NCBI RefSeq assembly: GCF_003008695.1
Contig: NZ_PXZT01000011.1
Location: 1 to 64,000 of the forward strand
Source of the DNA: Trichococcus alkaliphilus
GTDB lineage: Bacteria; Bacillota; Bacilli; Lactobacillales; Aerococcaceae
Reading direction: 5' to 3'
DNA: 64,000 nucleotides
The notes under the pieces are model-generated. The model saw nothing but the letters and a program-made list of their open reading frames with translations. It did no database searches and was not told the origin of the DNA. The translations under genes and the position numbers were made by a program. Positions 7,254-15,013 of this stretch are shown one piece after another (the stretch's first letter is position 1; each line of letters opens with the position of its first letter).

Positions 7254-8066
7254 ATGACAATCATCAAAGAAATACAGAATCAGTATTCCGCTTTTTCCGC
7301 GAACGAGAAAAAAATCGCGGATTACATTCTGCAGAATAAAGCATCCATCAAAAATATGAACATCAAGGATTTGGCAGCGAAGGTGGATACCTCGACTTCC
7401 AGCATCACCCGTTTCTGTAAACGCATCAACATCGATGGGTTTGTGGACATGAAGATTGCGCTGCGCTCATTGGCGAGCGGTCATCCTTCGAAAGAAATGC
7501 CGACCGTCTATGACGATATTTATGGCTATTATACGCAAGTCATCGATGAAACCAATCAGATGATCGAGGATCAGGCAATCGAAACGGTTGTCGATTGGAT
7601 CAAAAACGCAAACAAAACAGTCATCTACGGCATCGGCAGTTCCGGGTTCACGGCCGCAGAATTGGCGCAACGCTTGATCCGGATGGGTCTGAATGCAACG
7701 GGGGTTACGGATTCCCATCTTATGATCATCAACAGCTCGATCATCAAAGAGGACGAATTGGTGATCGCCATTTCAAATTCGGGAGAGACACCAGAACTGA
7801 TTGCGTCTTTGGAAATCGCGAAGAAGAAAAAAGCGAAGATCATCGCCCTGACAAGCTTCAAAAATAGTTCGCTGACGAAACTGGCGGATGTCACGTGCTT
7901 TGGTTACCACTCGCGTTTCGTCAACAACACGGTATTCGTCAACACGCAGTTCGGGATGATGTACCTGATCGATGTGATTTCGACCTTCTTGGTGCAGGAC
8001 GAGAACTTCAAATACAACATGGATCTGACGAGAGCAAATGTGCAGGGTTACTCAAAAAAATCGTAA
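7254..8066 (+). CDS. MurR/RpiR-family regulator of amino-sugar use
   Basis: A 270-residue protein with an N-terminal RpiR-type helix-turn-helix (residues 1-75, with SANEKKIADYIL and DTSTSSITRFCKRI) and a C-terminal SIS domain (about 105-245). The SIS part contains the phosphosugar-binding loops IYGIGSSGFTA and AISNSGETPE. SIS domains bind sugar phosphates. With nagA and nagB downstream, the effector is probably GlcNAc-6-P or GlcN-6-P. Start ATG 7254 has AGGAGGAGG eight to ten bases upstream. It is transcribed with nagAB, with 74 bases between it and nagA and no terminator. Confidence 0.88.
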   Translation: MTIIKEIQNQYSAFSANEKKIADYILQNKASIKNMNIKDLAAKVDTSTSSITRFCKRINIDGFVDMKIALRSLASGHPSKEMPTVYDDIYGYYTQVIDETNQMIEDQAIETVVDWIKNANKTVIYGIGSSGFTAAELAQRLIRMGLNATGVTDSHLMIINSSIIKEDELVIAISNSGETPELIASLEIAKKKKAKIIALTSFKNSSLTKLADVTCFGYHSRFVNNTVFVNTQFGMMYLIDVISTFLVQDENFKYNMDLTRANVQGYSKKS

Positions 8067-8140
8067 TAACGGGATGTGCCGCCTGAATCATGTAAGTGCA
8101 CAATGAAAATAAAGGTCAGTAACAAAGAGGGGAAACGCAA

Positions 8141-9286
8141 ATGAAAAAAGTGATTATCCATGCGGAAGTGTATACGGGAGAAACCGTCATCGCCGACGGG
8201 TATGTCCGGTTCGGAAAAGAAATCAACGCGGTCGGGAACATGTCGGAGTACATTCCCGAACCGGACGAGGAAGTGATCAATGCGGCAGGAAGCAGACTGG
8301 TGCCTGGTTTCATTGATGTCCACAGCCATGGAGGCTACGGAGTGGACAATATGGACGGCGACGCGGATGGCATCAACCGGATGATTGCGGCGATGCACCG
8401 GGAAGGGATCACCAGTTATTTTCCGACGACGATGACGCAATCTTCCGGAAATATCGAAAAGGCGTTGATCGGCATCCGCAAGGCAGCGGAAAAAAATCCG
8501 GTCATCCAAGGCATCCACCTAGAAGGGCCGTTCATTTCCGCAGTATTTAAGGGAGCGCAACCAGAAGAGCACATCAAACTGCCGGATGCAGCCTTGATGC
8601 GCAGGTGGCAGGAGTTGAGCGGCGGCTTGATCCGCTTGGTCACCTTTGCTCCGGAGACGAGTGATGCGACTGCCTTCGAAAAGTATTGCCTAGATAGCCG
8701 CATCGTGCTTTCAATCGGACATTCGGACGCCCTTCGCAGCCAATTGCAACAATCCAAAGCAACGCACATCACCCATCTCTTCAATGCACAAAGGGGACTC
8801 CATCACCGTGAGCCGGGTGTGACCGGACATGCGTTCCTGGAGGAGAATATCTACGCGGAAATGATTGTCGATGGCCTGCATATCAATCCGGAAATGGTGA
8901 AGATCGCCTTCAAACAAAAAGGCGCAGACCGCATCGAATTGATTACCGATGCCATGCGTGCCAAAGGGATGGGCGATGGTATCAGTGAATTGGGCGGACA
9001 GAAAGTCATCGTCAAAGATGGACAAGCCCGTCTGGAAAGCGGAAATCTGGCAGGAAGCGTGCTGGGATTCCAGGAGGCCTTCAGAAACATCATCGCCTTT
9101 ACCGGCTGCAGCATCTTGGATGCGGTAAAGATGAGTTCGGTCAATCAGGCCCGCGAATTCGATCTGGTTCGAAAAGGGGGCATTGCTCCTGGAAAGGATG
9201 CCGATATGGTACAGCTTTCGGAGTCATTTGCGGTCGAGCGGACAATCAGTTATGGACAGACAGTATACAAAAATAACAGAAAGTAG
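8141..9286 (+). CDS. nagA: N-acetylglucosamine-6-phosphate deacetylase
   Basis: A 381-residue amidohydrolase of the NagA family. It converts GlcNAc-6-P to GlcN-6-P and acetate in the cytosol. Visible features are the metal motif DVHSHGGYG, HLEGPF with its metal-binding Glu, IGHSDA, THLFNAQRGLHHR, the catalytic Asp in LITDAM, and the C-terminal GKDADMV strand common to amidohydrolases. Length is normal. It lies between the RpiR regulator and nagB in one operon, and the ribosome site is GAGGGGAAA. GlcNAc released from peptidoglycan or chitin would enter glycolysis here. Confidence 0.95.
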   Translation: MKKVIIHAEVYTGETVIADGYVRFGKEINAVGNMSEYIPEPDEEVINAAGSRLVPGFIDVHSHGGYGVDNMDGDADGINRMIAAMHREGITSYFPTTMTQSSGNIEKALIGIRKAAEKNPVIQGIHLEGPFISAVFKGAQPEEHIKLPDAALMRRWQELSGGLIRLVTFAPETSDATAFEKYCLDSRIVLSIGHSDALRSQLQQSKATHITHLFNAQRGLHHREPGVTGHAFLEENIYAEMIVDGLHINPEMVKIAFKQKGADRIELITDAMRAKGMGDGISELGGQKVIVKDGQARLESGNLAGSVLGFQEAFRNIIAFTGCSILDAVKMSSVNQAREFDLVRKGGIAPGKDADMVQLSESFAVERTISYGQTVYKNNRK

Positions 9287-9296
9287 GTTACAGATC

Positions 9297-10004
9297 ATGG
9301 AAATAATCATTAAAGCGACTCCTGAAGAGGCAAGCCGTTGTGCATTCGAAAAAATCAGGAAGCAAATGGAAAACGGGGCGAAAGTGCTTGGGTTGGCAAC
9401 CGGTAGCACGCCGGTCAGACTGTACAAAATCATGCGGGAAAGCGATCTTGATTTCTCGGGGATGATATCGATCAATCTGGACGAATATATGGGGTTGTCC
9501 GAGGACAGTCCGCACAGCTACCATCATTTTATGCATGAGCACCTATTCGATGCAAAACCCTTCAAAAAAAATTATTTGCTGGACGGCTTGGCGGATGAGG
9601 AAGAAGAGTGCGCGCAATTCGAAGCCATCATCGCAGCGAATCCGATTGATGTACAGATCCTCGGCATCGGCACGAACGGGCATATCGGTTTCAACGAACC
9701 TGGCACATCCTTTGATTCCCGGACCCAGAAAGTGGCGCTATGGCAGTCCACTATCGATTCCAACAAACGTTACTTTGCGGATGAAAAAGATGTCCCACGT
9801 TTCGCCTATTCGATGGGAATCCAATCGATTCTCTCGTCAAGACAGATCATCCTGATGGCTTTCGGAAAAGAAAAAGCCGCTGCCGTCAAAGCCGCGTTGG
9901 AAGGGCCTGTTACGGAAGATTTGCCGGCGAGTGTTCTGCAGACCCACAAGCATGTGACTGTGATACTGGATGAAGAAGCGGCACAAATGCTTACGAAAAA
10001 ATAG
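9297..10004 (+). CDS. nagB: Glucosamine-6-phosphate deaminase
   Basis: A 235-residue NagB enzyme converting GlcN-6-P to fructose-6-P and ammonia. Family signatures are LGLATGSTPVRLY (phosphate loop), SINLDEYMGL (catalytic Asp62 region) and LGIGTNGHIGFNEPGTSF with the ring-opening His129. It is the short Gram-positive form without the allosteric extension of E. coli NagB. I chose ATG 9297 because it gives the usual N terminus. The upstream open frame from 9183 overlaps the end of nagA. The gap from nagA is ten bases. Confidence 0.95.
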   Translation: MEIIIKATPEEASRCAFEKIRKQMENGAKVLGLATGSTPVRLYKIMRESDLDFSGMISINLDEYMGLSEDSPHSYHHFMHEHLFDAKPFKKNYLLDGLADEEEECAQFEAIIAANPIDVQILGIGTNGHIGFNEPGTSFDSRTQKVALWQSTIDSNKRYFADEKDVPRFAYSMGIQSILSSRQIILMAFGKEKAAAVKAALEGPVTEDLPASVLQTHKHVTVILDEEAAQMLTKK

Positions 10005-10011
10005 TGAATCA

Positions 10012-10057
10012 GACAATCCACAGGCTACTCCCCATGAGTCTCCGGATTGTCGTTTTC
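10012..10057 (+). terminator. Possible terminator after nagB
   Basis: GACAATCC (10012-10019) pairs with GGATTGTC (10043-10051), followed by a short T-rich stretch. The loop is long and the tail weak, so termination may be partial. The hairpin overlaps the -35 of the dhaLM promoter. Confidence 0.45.
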
Positions 10058-10075
10058 GATTAAAACGTTTACAAT
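10047..10075 (+). promoter_or_regulatory. dhaLM promoter with overlapping cre site
   Basis: TTGTCG (10047-10052), 17 bases and TACAAT (10070-10075). TTAAAACGTTTACA at 10060-10073 matches the CcpA cre consensus TGWNANCGNTNWCA with one mismatch and covers the -10 region, which would repress transcription. Confidence 0.55.
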
Positions 10076-10125
10076 GGAAGCAGAGGTAGCATGGAAAGCA
10101 TGTGATCCAGGAATCCAAGGCGGTG

Positions 10126-10719
10126 ATGGAAATGTTGACTGTCGAGACGGCTAGAACATGGTTGAGCCTGTTCGTCGAAAAGTTGGAAACAAACGAGAAG
10201 TATCTGAATACGCTGGATGAAGCGATCGGTGACGGTGACCACGGGGCCAATATGCTTCGGGGCGCCAAAGACCTGAAGGCAAAATTAGCGGAGGGGGTTC
10301 AGGCAGGGTTGTCAGATCTGTTCAAAATGGCGGGGATGTCTTTCATCCAGAAAACGGGTGGGGCAGCCGGGCTCCTTTATGGGCAAGCCTTTCTGCATAT
10401 GTCGGAGGCTCTTCAAGAAGATAACGATCTGATGGCCAACCTGACAAGTGGACTTGAAGGAATCCAAACGTTCGGCCCTACGGAACTGAAGGAGAAGACC
10501 TTAGTGGATGTTTGGATTCCGGTCATGGAAGACATCCTGAATAAGCGCCTAACGTTGGGAAAAATCAATGAATATGTTATAAGTACGAAGGATTTTCACG
10601 CGAAAAAGGGACGCGCTGCTTATGTGTCGGAACAGCTGAATGGCCATATCGATCCAGGAGCTGCCTCATGCGGTTATTTCTTTGAGGCTATGTTGGAAGC
10701 GGGGGTGTATGATGAGTGA
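10126..10719 (+). CDS. dhaL: Dihydroxyacetone kinase subunit DhaL (ADP-binding)
   Basis: A 197-residue all-helical DhaL protein. The Mg-ADP site shows as LDEAIGDGDHGANM with its Asp residues, followed by GGAAGLLYGQAF and the C-terminal HIDPGAASCGYFFEAML. In the PTS-dependent dihydroxyacetone kinase, DhaL carries tightly bound ADP that is rephosphorylated by DhaM and passes phosphate to substrate on DhaK. ATG 10126 has AAGG upstream. GTG 10102 and ATG 10132 are alternatives. It overlaps dhaM by eight bases. No dhaK gene is adjacent, so the substrate subunit must be encoded elsewhere or be of another type. Confidence 0.88.
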   Translation: MEMLTVETARTWLSLFVEKLETNEKYLNTLDEAIGDGDHGANMLRGAKDLKAKLAEGVQAGLSDLFKMAGMSFIQKTGGAAGLLYGQAFLHMSEALQEDNDLMANLTSGLEGIQTFGPTELKEKTLVDVWIPVMEDILNKRLTLGKINEYVISTKDFHAKKGRAAYVSEQLNGHIDPGAASCGYFFEAMLEAGVYDE

Positions 10720-11086
10720 ACAGTACGGTATTTTATTGGTTTCGCATGTTGCGGAGCTCGCTGAAGGGCTAGCCAGATTGCTGAAACCTGTAGCGAAGGA
10801 CATTACCGTGAAAGCAGTCGGCGGAGTGGAAAACGGCGGAATCGGCACTAGTTTTGATAAAGTCACGGCAGCTCTCGATGAAATGTCAGAGCCTAATATA
10901 TTGGCCTTTTATGATCTGGGCAGCGCCAAGATGAATCTTGAGTTGGTAAGTGAATCGACCAAAAAAAATCTGATCATTTGCGATGCGGCATTTGTGGAGG
11001 GAGCTTATCTGACAGCAGCTTTGTTGCAGGCGGATACGCCCTATGAAAAAATCCGTGAACAGTTGCAGGAATTGTATGTAAAATGA
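10712..11086 (+). CDS. dhaM: PTS-dependent dihydroxyacetone kinase phosphotransferase DhaM (EIIA domain only)
   Basis: A 124-residue single-domain DhaM of the mannose-EIIA fold. It starts with ILLVSHVAELAEGL, in which His12 is the expected phosphorylation site, and has the family block GGVENGGIGTSFDKV. It takes phosphate from HPr and transfers it to ADP on DhaL. It lacks the HPr- and EI-like domains of E. coli DhaM, as is usual in Firmicutes. The start codon lies inside the end of dhaL (ATGAGTGA), so translation is coupled. A strong terminator follows. Confidence 0.88.
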   Translation: MSEQYGILLVSHVAELAEGLARLLKPVAKDITVKAVGGVENGGIGTSFDKVTAALDEMSEPNILAFYDLGSAKMNLELVSESTKKNLIICDAAFVEGAYLTAALLQADTPYEKIREQLQELYVK

Positions 11087-11105
11087 AATATTGAAGCCAA
11101 AAGAA

Positions 11106-11157
11106 ACCCATGAGGTTTTCCTTTTCAAAAGGAGAATCTCATGGGTTATTTTTTTTA
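11106..11157 (+). terminator. Terminator after dhaM
   Basis: ACCCATGAG...TTTTCCTTTT pairs with AAAAGGAGAAT...CTCATGGGT and is followed by a run of T. The 176 bases from here to the IclR gene hold no recognisable feature. Confidence 0.9.
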
Positions 11158-11333
11158 AAAGAGACTAGATCGCTCAGCAACAGATTTCTAGCTGGAATTC
11201 ACCATGTTCTTATTAGACGCGTTCTGAATCGCAGATACCACTACCGTTTTGTAATCGGCAGTCGTCCACAAAAGAGGTGAACGGCAATCAATTACTCCAA
11301 CCTATGGGGAGCAATCGATTTTTCTCACGCTCT

Positions 11334-12110
11334 TTATTTTGTATAGGCGAGTTTTTTTGAGATTTCTTTCGACATGCGCAGCATGTATTCTTTTATTTTC
11401 TCAACTTTTTCATCAGTCATACGGAATACGGGGCCGCTGATGCTGATGGCTGCCACGACTTTTCCGGTGTAATCGATAAGCGGTACCGAAATGCATTTAG
11501 CTCCAATCTCGCATTCCTCGTTATCCATCGCCACACCTGTTTCTTGGACAGTTTCCAACTCCTTAAAAAGAGCCTCAGGTGTTGTGAGGGTTTTGGCGGT
11601 CAATGCCGGCATTCCTTTTTCTTTCAGGATGTCCTCGATTTCCTTCTCCGTGTAGTTGTGAAGAATATTTTTTCCAACGCTGGTCGCATGTAACGGAGCT
11701 CTTTTTCCGATCCGTTGCATCGTCTTCAGCATGTTGTCCGGCCCGTTGATGACATCGATGTAAACCACTTCATGATCTTCTTCGATAGCCAAACAGGAAG
11801 ATTCCTGGAATTCCTTCGATAGCGCGACCAGATCGTCATGGACCAAGTTACGGATATCATATTGCCCGCTCACCAGGCTGCCCAGTTGGGCCAATTTCAA
11901 GGTAAGTGCATATTTGGATGAGTCGGCGTTTTGGTAAACATATCCGAAGGAACTTAGCGTGCTTAAATAACGCAATACGGTGCTGCTGGGTGAATTCACT
12001 TGATCAGCGATGTCCTGCAGCCGCATTTCACCGCCTTGAGATACTAGTAATTCGATGATCTGCAATACTTTTTCGACCGATTGATTTTTTTTGACTTTTT
12101 TTTCAATCAC
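11334..12110 (-). CDS. IclR-family regulator, likely controlling the glyoxylate operon
   Basis: A 258-residue IclR protein. The N-terminal winged helix (about residues 8-75: NQSVEKVLQIIELL, MRLQDIADQVNSPSSTVLRYLSTL) is followed by the IclR effector domain with its GKRAPLHATSVGKNIL, AMDNEECEIGAKCISVPLID and VAAISISGP segments. The family includes AllR, which binds glyoxylate or allantoin and represses allantoin genes in E. coli. GTG 12110 is preferred because GAGGGGG precedes it; a longer frame reaches ATG 12164 without a ribosome site. It is transcribed divergently from gcl, with a perfect dyad in the shared region. The effector is inferred. Confidence 0.85.
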   Translation of the reverse strand: MIEKKVKKNQSVEKVLQIIELLVSQGGEMRLQDIADQVNSPSSTVLRYLSTLSSFGYVYQNADSSKYALTLKLAQLGSLVSGQYDIRNLVHDDLVALSKEFQESSCLAIEEDHEVVYIDVINGPDNMLKTMQRIGKRAPLHATSVGKNILHNYTEKEIEDILKEKGMPALTAKTLTTPEALFKELETVQETGVAMDNEECEIGAKCISVPLIDYTGKVVAAISISGPVFRMTDEKVEKIKEYMLRMSKEISKKLAYTK

Positions 12111-12215
12111 TTTGTTTTCCCCCTCGTGAAAGGATTTCTCTTGATTGCAGTTTACCATATTCAACCGAATTTCTCAATTTTAATTTCACTAGGAGAAAAC
12201 AGATTTCAAAAGTTG

Positions 12216-12244
12216 TTGACAGCGGAAAAAACCTCTGCTAAACT
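12216..12244 (+). promoter_or_regulatory. gcl operon promoter
   Basis: TTGACA (12216-12221), a 17-base spacer and TAAACT (12239-12244): a consensus -35 and good -10 in the divergent IclR/gcl region. Confidence 0.8.
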
Positions 12245-12269
12245 GTGGTTACACAAAAACAAAAACCTA

Positions 12270-12284
12270 TTTCACAGAGTGAAA
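12270..12284 (+). promoter_or_regulatory. Putative IclR operator
   Basis: TTTCAC-AGA-GTGAAA is a perfect 6+3+6 dyad about 20 bases after the likely transcription start and just before the gcl ribosome site. A repressor bound here would block elongation. Assignment to the divergent IclR protein is inferred from position. Confidence 0.6.
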
Positions 12285-12302
12285 TTAGATGGAGGGAAAG
12301 AT

Positions 12303-13970
12303 ATGTTAGTAGCAGAAGCGATTGTACAAATTTTGGAAAAAGAAGGAATTGAAGACGTTTTCGGAATCCCAGGCGCTGGCATCAACCCAGTATACAAATA
12401 TTTGGAGAAATCCGATTCTATCAAACACATGGTCATGAGACACGAAGAAGCATGCACCCACGCAGCAGATGGATATTACCGTTCCAGCGGGAAAATGGCA
12501 ATGGCTACTTGTACAGCCGGTCCAGGTGCGACGAATTTTATTACTGGAATTTATACTGCGAACATCGATTCCATTCCATTTTTGGCATTGACGGGACAAT
12601 CCGTAAGATCGCAGTTGAACAAGGACGCTTTCCAGTCTGTCGACATCGTGTCGATCGCTAAACCGATCGCAAAAGGAGCCTGGTGCGTCATGGATCCGAA
12701 TGAGACCGTTAACATTTTCCGCGAAGGATTCCGGATCGCACGCGAAGGCAAACCAGGCCCGATCCTGATTGACTTGCCGCTGGATGTGCAGATGGCCGAA
12801 ATCGATTTTGACATCGAAAGCTACATCCCTTACGAAATCGAAAGACCGGCTCCCGAAACAGACAAAATCAAAGAGGCTCTACAATTGATTTCGGAAGCGA
12901 AAGCGCCTGTCATGATCATGGGCGGGGGTGTCATCCTTTCCGAAGCAACAAACGAATGCGTTGAGTTGGCTGAAATGCTGCAGTTGCCGGTCATCACAAC
13001 CTATATGGCGAAAGGCGGCATTCCTGTCAATCATCCATTGAACGCAGGCCATGCCGGTATTCAAGTCGGCGGCCCTCTTGGGAACAAAGTATTGAGCGAA
13101 GCGGATGTTGTTTTGGGAATCGGTTGCCGCTTCACGGACCGCCATACTGGGGATATCAAAGTGTATTCGGAAGGCCGTAAATTTATCCACATCGATATCG
13201 AACCGAGCCAAATCGGCAAAATCATCCCGGCTGAGATCGGTATCGTAGCCGATGCAAAAATGGCGATCGAAGCGTTAATGGCTGAAGCGAAACAAAGGGG
13301 AACATTCGGGGCGAAAGGGCTTGTGTCGGAATTGCCGCAATTGAGCATCGATCTGAAAAGGAAAACCGACTATGACAGCAGACCGATCAAACCACAGCGT
13401 GTATTCAAAGAGATGAATGAAGTGTTCGGTGATGAAGTCATGTACACGACCGGTTGCGGATTGACGCAAATCTGGTCAGGGCAACTGCAGGACATCAATC
13501 GTCCAAGAAAATACTTGCCATCAGGCGGTGCGGGTACTTTAGGTTTCGATATTCCTGGCGCAATCGGAGCTTCTGTTGGGGCACCGGGAATCAAAACCGT
13601 TACTGTTTTGGGTGATTTCGGATTCACATTCATGGTTGAAGAAATCGCTGTTGCGGCGGTCAACAACATTCCGTTGGTTGTTGTCATCGTCAACAATGCC
13701 TACTTGGGACTGATTCGCCAAAACCAAAATTATGGCTATGGTTTTGACTACGCTGTCCGCATGGCGGAAAACCAAGGCTTGATGGATTACGTTAAGGTAG
13801 CGGAAGGCTTCGGCTGCGAAGCGGAGCGCGTCTTCAATCCGGAGGACATCAAACCAGCCTTGGAACGTGCTTATGCATCGAACACACCTTACGTCATCGA
13901 TATCGTATGTGAAGAAGCGACAGATTGCTCAATGGGACCTAGCATCACAGCCGTAAGAGAATTCGTATAA
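12303..13970 (+). CDS. gcl: Glyoxylate carboligase (tartronate-semialdehyde synthase)
   Basis: A 555-residue TPP- and FAD-family carboligase that joins two glyoxylates into tartronate semialdehyde and CO2. Three domains are visible: the N-terminal pyrimidine-binding domain (FGIPGAGINPVY, ADGYYRSSGKMA), a central domain with GGGVILSEA, and the C-terminal TPP domain with GDFGFTFMVEEIAVAAVNNIP and VIVNNAYLGLIRQ. Segments such as VNNAYLGLIRQ, KPQRVFKEMNEVFG and EGRKFIHIDIEPSQIG match E. coli Gcl better than acetolactate synthases. At the position of Gcl Val51 it has Glu48 (MRHEEAC), the residue typical of acetolactate synthases. The operon context (hydroxypyruvate and glycerate enzymes) supports Gcl. 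ATG 12303 follows GGAGGGAAAG. Confidence 0.85.
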   Translation: MLVAEAIVQILEKEGIEDVFGIPGAGINPVYKYLEKSDSIKHMVMRHEEACTHAADGYYRSSGKMAMATCTAGPGATNFITGIYTANIDSIPFLALTGQSVRSQLNKDAFQSVDIVSIAKPIAKGAWCVMDPNETVNIFREGFRIAREGKPGPILIDLPLDVQMAEIDFDIESYIPYEIERPAPETDKIKEALQLISEAKAPVMIMGGGVILSEATNECVELAEMLQLPVITTYMAKGGIPVNHPLNAGHAGIQVGGPLGNKVLSEADVVLGIGCRFTDRHTGDIKVYSEGRKFIHIDIEPSQIGKIIPAEIGIVADAKMAIEALMAEAKQRGTFGAKGLVSELPQLSIDLKRKTDYDSRPIKPQRVFKEMNEVFGDEVMYTTGCGLTQIWSGQLQDINRPRKYLPSGGAGTLGFDIPGAIGASVGAPGIKTVTVLGDFGFTFMVEEIAVAAVNNIPLVVVIVNNAYLGLIRQNQNYGYGFDYAVRMAENQGLMDYVKVAEGFGCEAERVFNPEDIKPALERAYASNTPYVIDIVCEEATDCSMGPSITAVREFV

Positions 13971-14084
13971 ATATACACGGGGAAGGGGCAGCACGCTTGT
14001 TTGCGAAAAGTCGCAACCGAGAATGTGCTGCCGTCTTTACCGGCAAATAAGCAGTCAAACAAGACAGTAAAGGAAGGGAAAAAC

Positions 14085-14996
14085 ATGATAGAACCAATGC
14101 ATAAATATCTGCAGATCGGACTGATTCATTTTATGGCCTATCCACAGGCGATGAACTGGAAAGATCAAGGGAACGTCGTAGAAACCGTGAAAAAAATAGT
14201 TGTGGATGATTACTTTGATGCCATCGAGGTTTCGCATATCGAGAAGGATGAAGACCGCGCCGCAATCAAAAAAATGCTGGATTCCAGCCACATGAAAGTC
14301 TGCTACGGGGCGCAGCCGAGATTATTGACGGCTGGATTGAACCCGAATGCCATCGATGAGACGGAACGGCTGAAGGCGGAAGCCATTCTGATCGATTCGA
14401 TCGATGAAGCGGAATACCTCGGTGCAAAAGGGATCGCGTTCCTTTCCGGTAAATATGAGGAGGCTTCGAAGGAAGAAGCTTTCCGTCAATTGGTCAAGAC
14501 GACAAAAACTATCTGCGAATACGCGGCCAAGAAGGACATGACCATCACGTTGGAAGTCTTTGATTACGATCTCGATAAGAAATCACTAATCGGTCCGGCA
14601 CCTTATGCTGCAACATTTGCCGCCGAAATGCGCAGTCTGGTGGAAAATTTCGGGCTGATGATGGATCTGTCCCATATTCCGCAAACACACGAGACATCAA
14701 AATATGCTATCCAAGTCACTAAGCCTTATATCACACATCTGCATATGGGCAACGGCGTCGTGAAAGAGGGCGCAGAGGCATTCGGGGATACGCATCCACG
14801 CTTCGGGTTCCCGAACAGCGTAAATGATGTTCCGGAATTATTGGACTTTTTAAGGGTCCTGCAAGCAGAGGGATTCTTTGACAGTGTCAATCCGCCAGTG
14901 CTATCCTTCGAAGTGAAGCCATGGCAAGATGAAGATCCTGATATCGTCATCGCAAACGCCAAACGGACATTGAATCGTGCCTGGAGCCTGTTATGA
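14085..14996 (+). CDS. Xylose-isomerase-like TIM barrel, probable hydroxypyruvate isomerase
   Basis: A 303-residue protein of the AP-endonuclease-2/sugar isomerase TIM-barrel family. Likely metal ligands are Glu157 (ITLEVFDYD), Asp194 (MMDLSH), His220 (THLHMGN) and Glu276 (LSFEVKP), the usual Glu/Asp/His/Glu set. Between gcl and a hydroxyacid dehydrogenase, the obvious role is interconversion of tartronate semialdehyde and hydroxypyruvate (the Hyi reaction). Sequence resemblance to E. coli Hyi is only at fold level, so the substrate is inferred. ATG 14085 has AGGAAGGG upstream. The open frame back to 14001 is not needed. Confidence 0.7.
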   Translation: MIEPMHKYLQIGLIHFMAYPQAMNWKDQGNVVETVKKIVVDDYFDAIEVSHIEKDEDRAAIKKMLDSSHMKVCYGAQPRLLTAGLNPNAIDETERLKAEAILIDSIDEAEYLGAKGIAFLSGKYEEASKEEAFRQLVKTTKTICEYAAKKDMTITLEVFDYDLDKKSLIGPAPYAATFAAEMRSLVENFGLMMDLSHIPQTHETSKYAIQVTKPYITHLHMGNGVVKEGAEAFGDTHPRFGFPNSVNDVPELLDFLRVLQAEGFFDSVNPPVLSFEVKPWQDEDPDIVIANAKRTLNRAWSLL

Positions 14997-15013
14997 CACA
15001 AGGAGGAAATGAA

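Noticed and set aside
11213-11239. Similarity of CGCGTTCTGAATC here to ACGTGTTCTGAATC near 26617-26637, both behind regulator genes
   Set aside because: Only about a dozen bases agree and no longer repeat could be traced. Coincidence is likely.
11280-11333. Hairpin just behind the IclR stop codon
   Set aside because: It pairs on the minus strand only with G-U pairs and lacks a T tail, so I did not call it a terminator.
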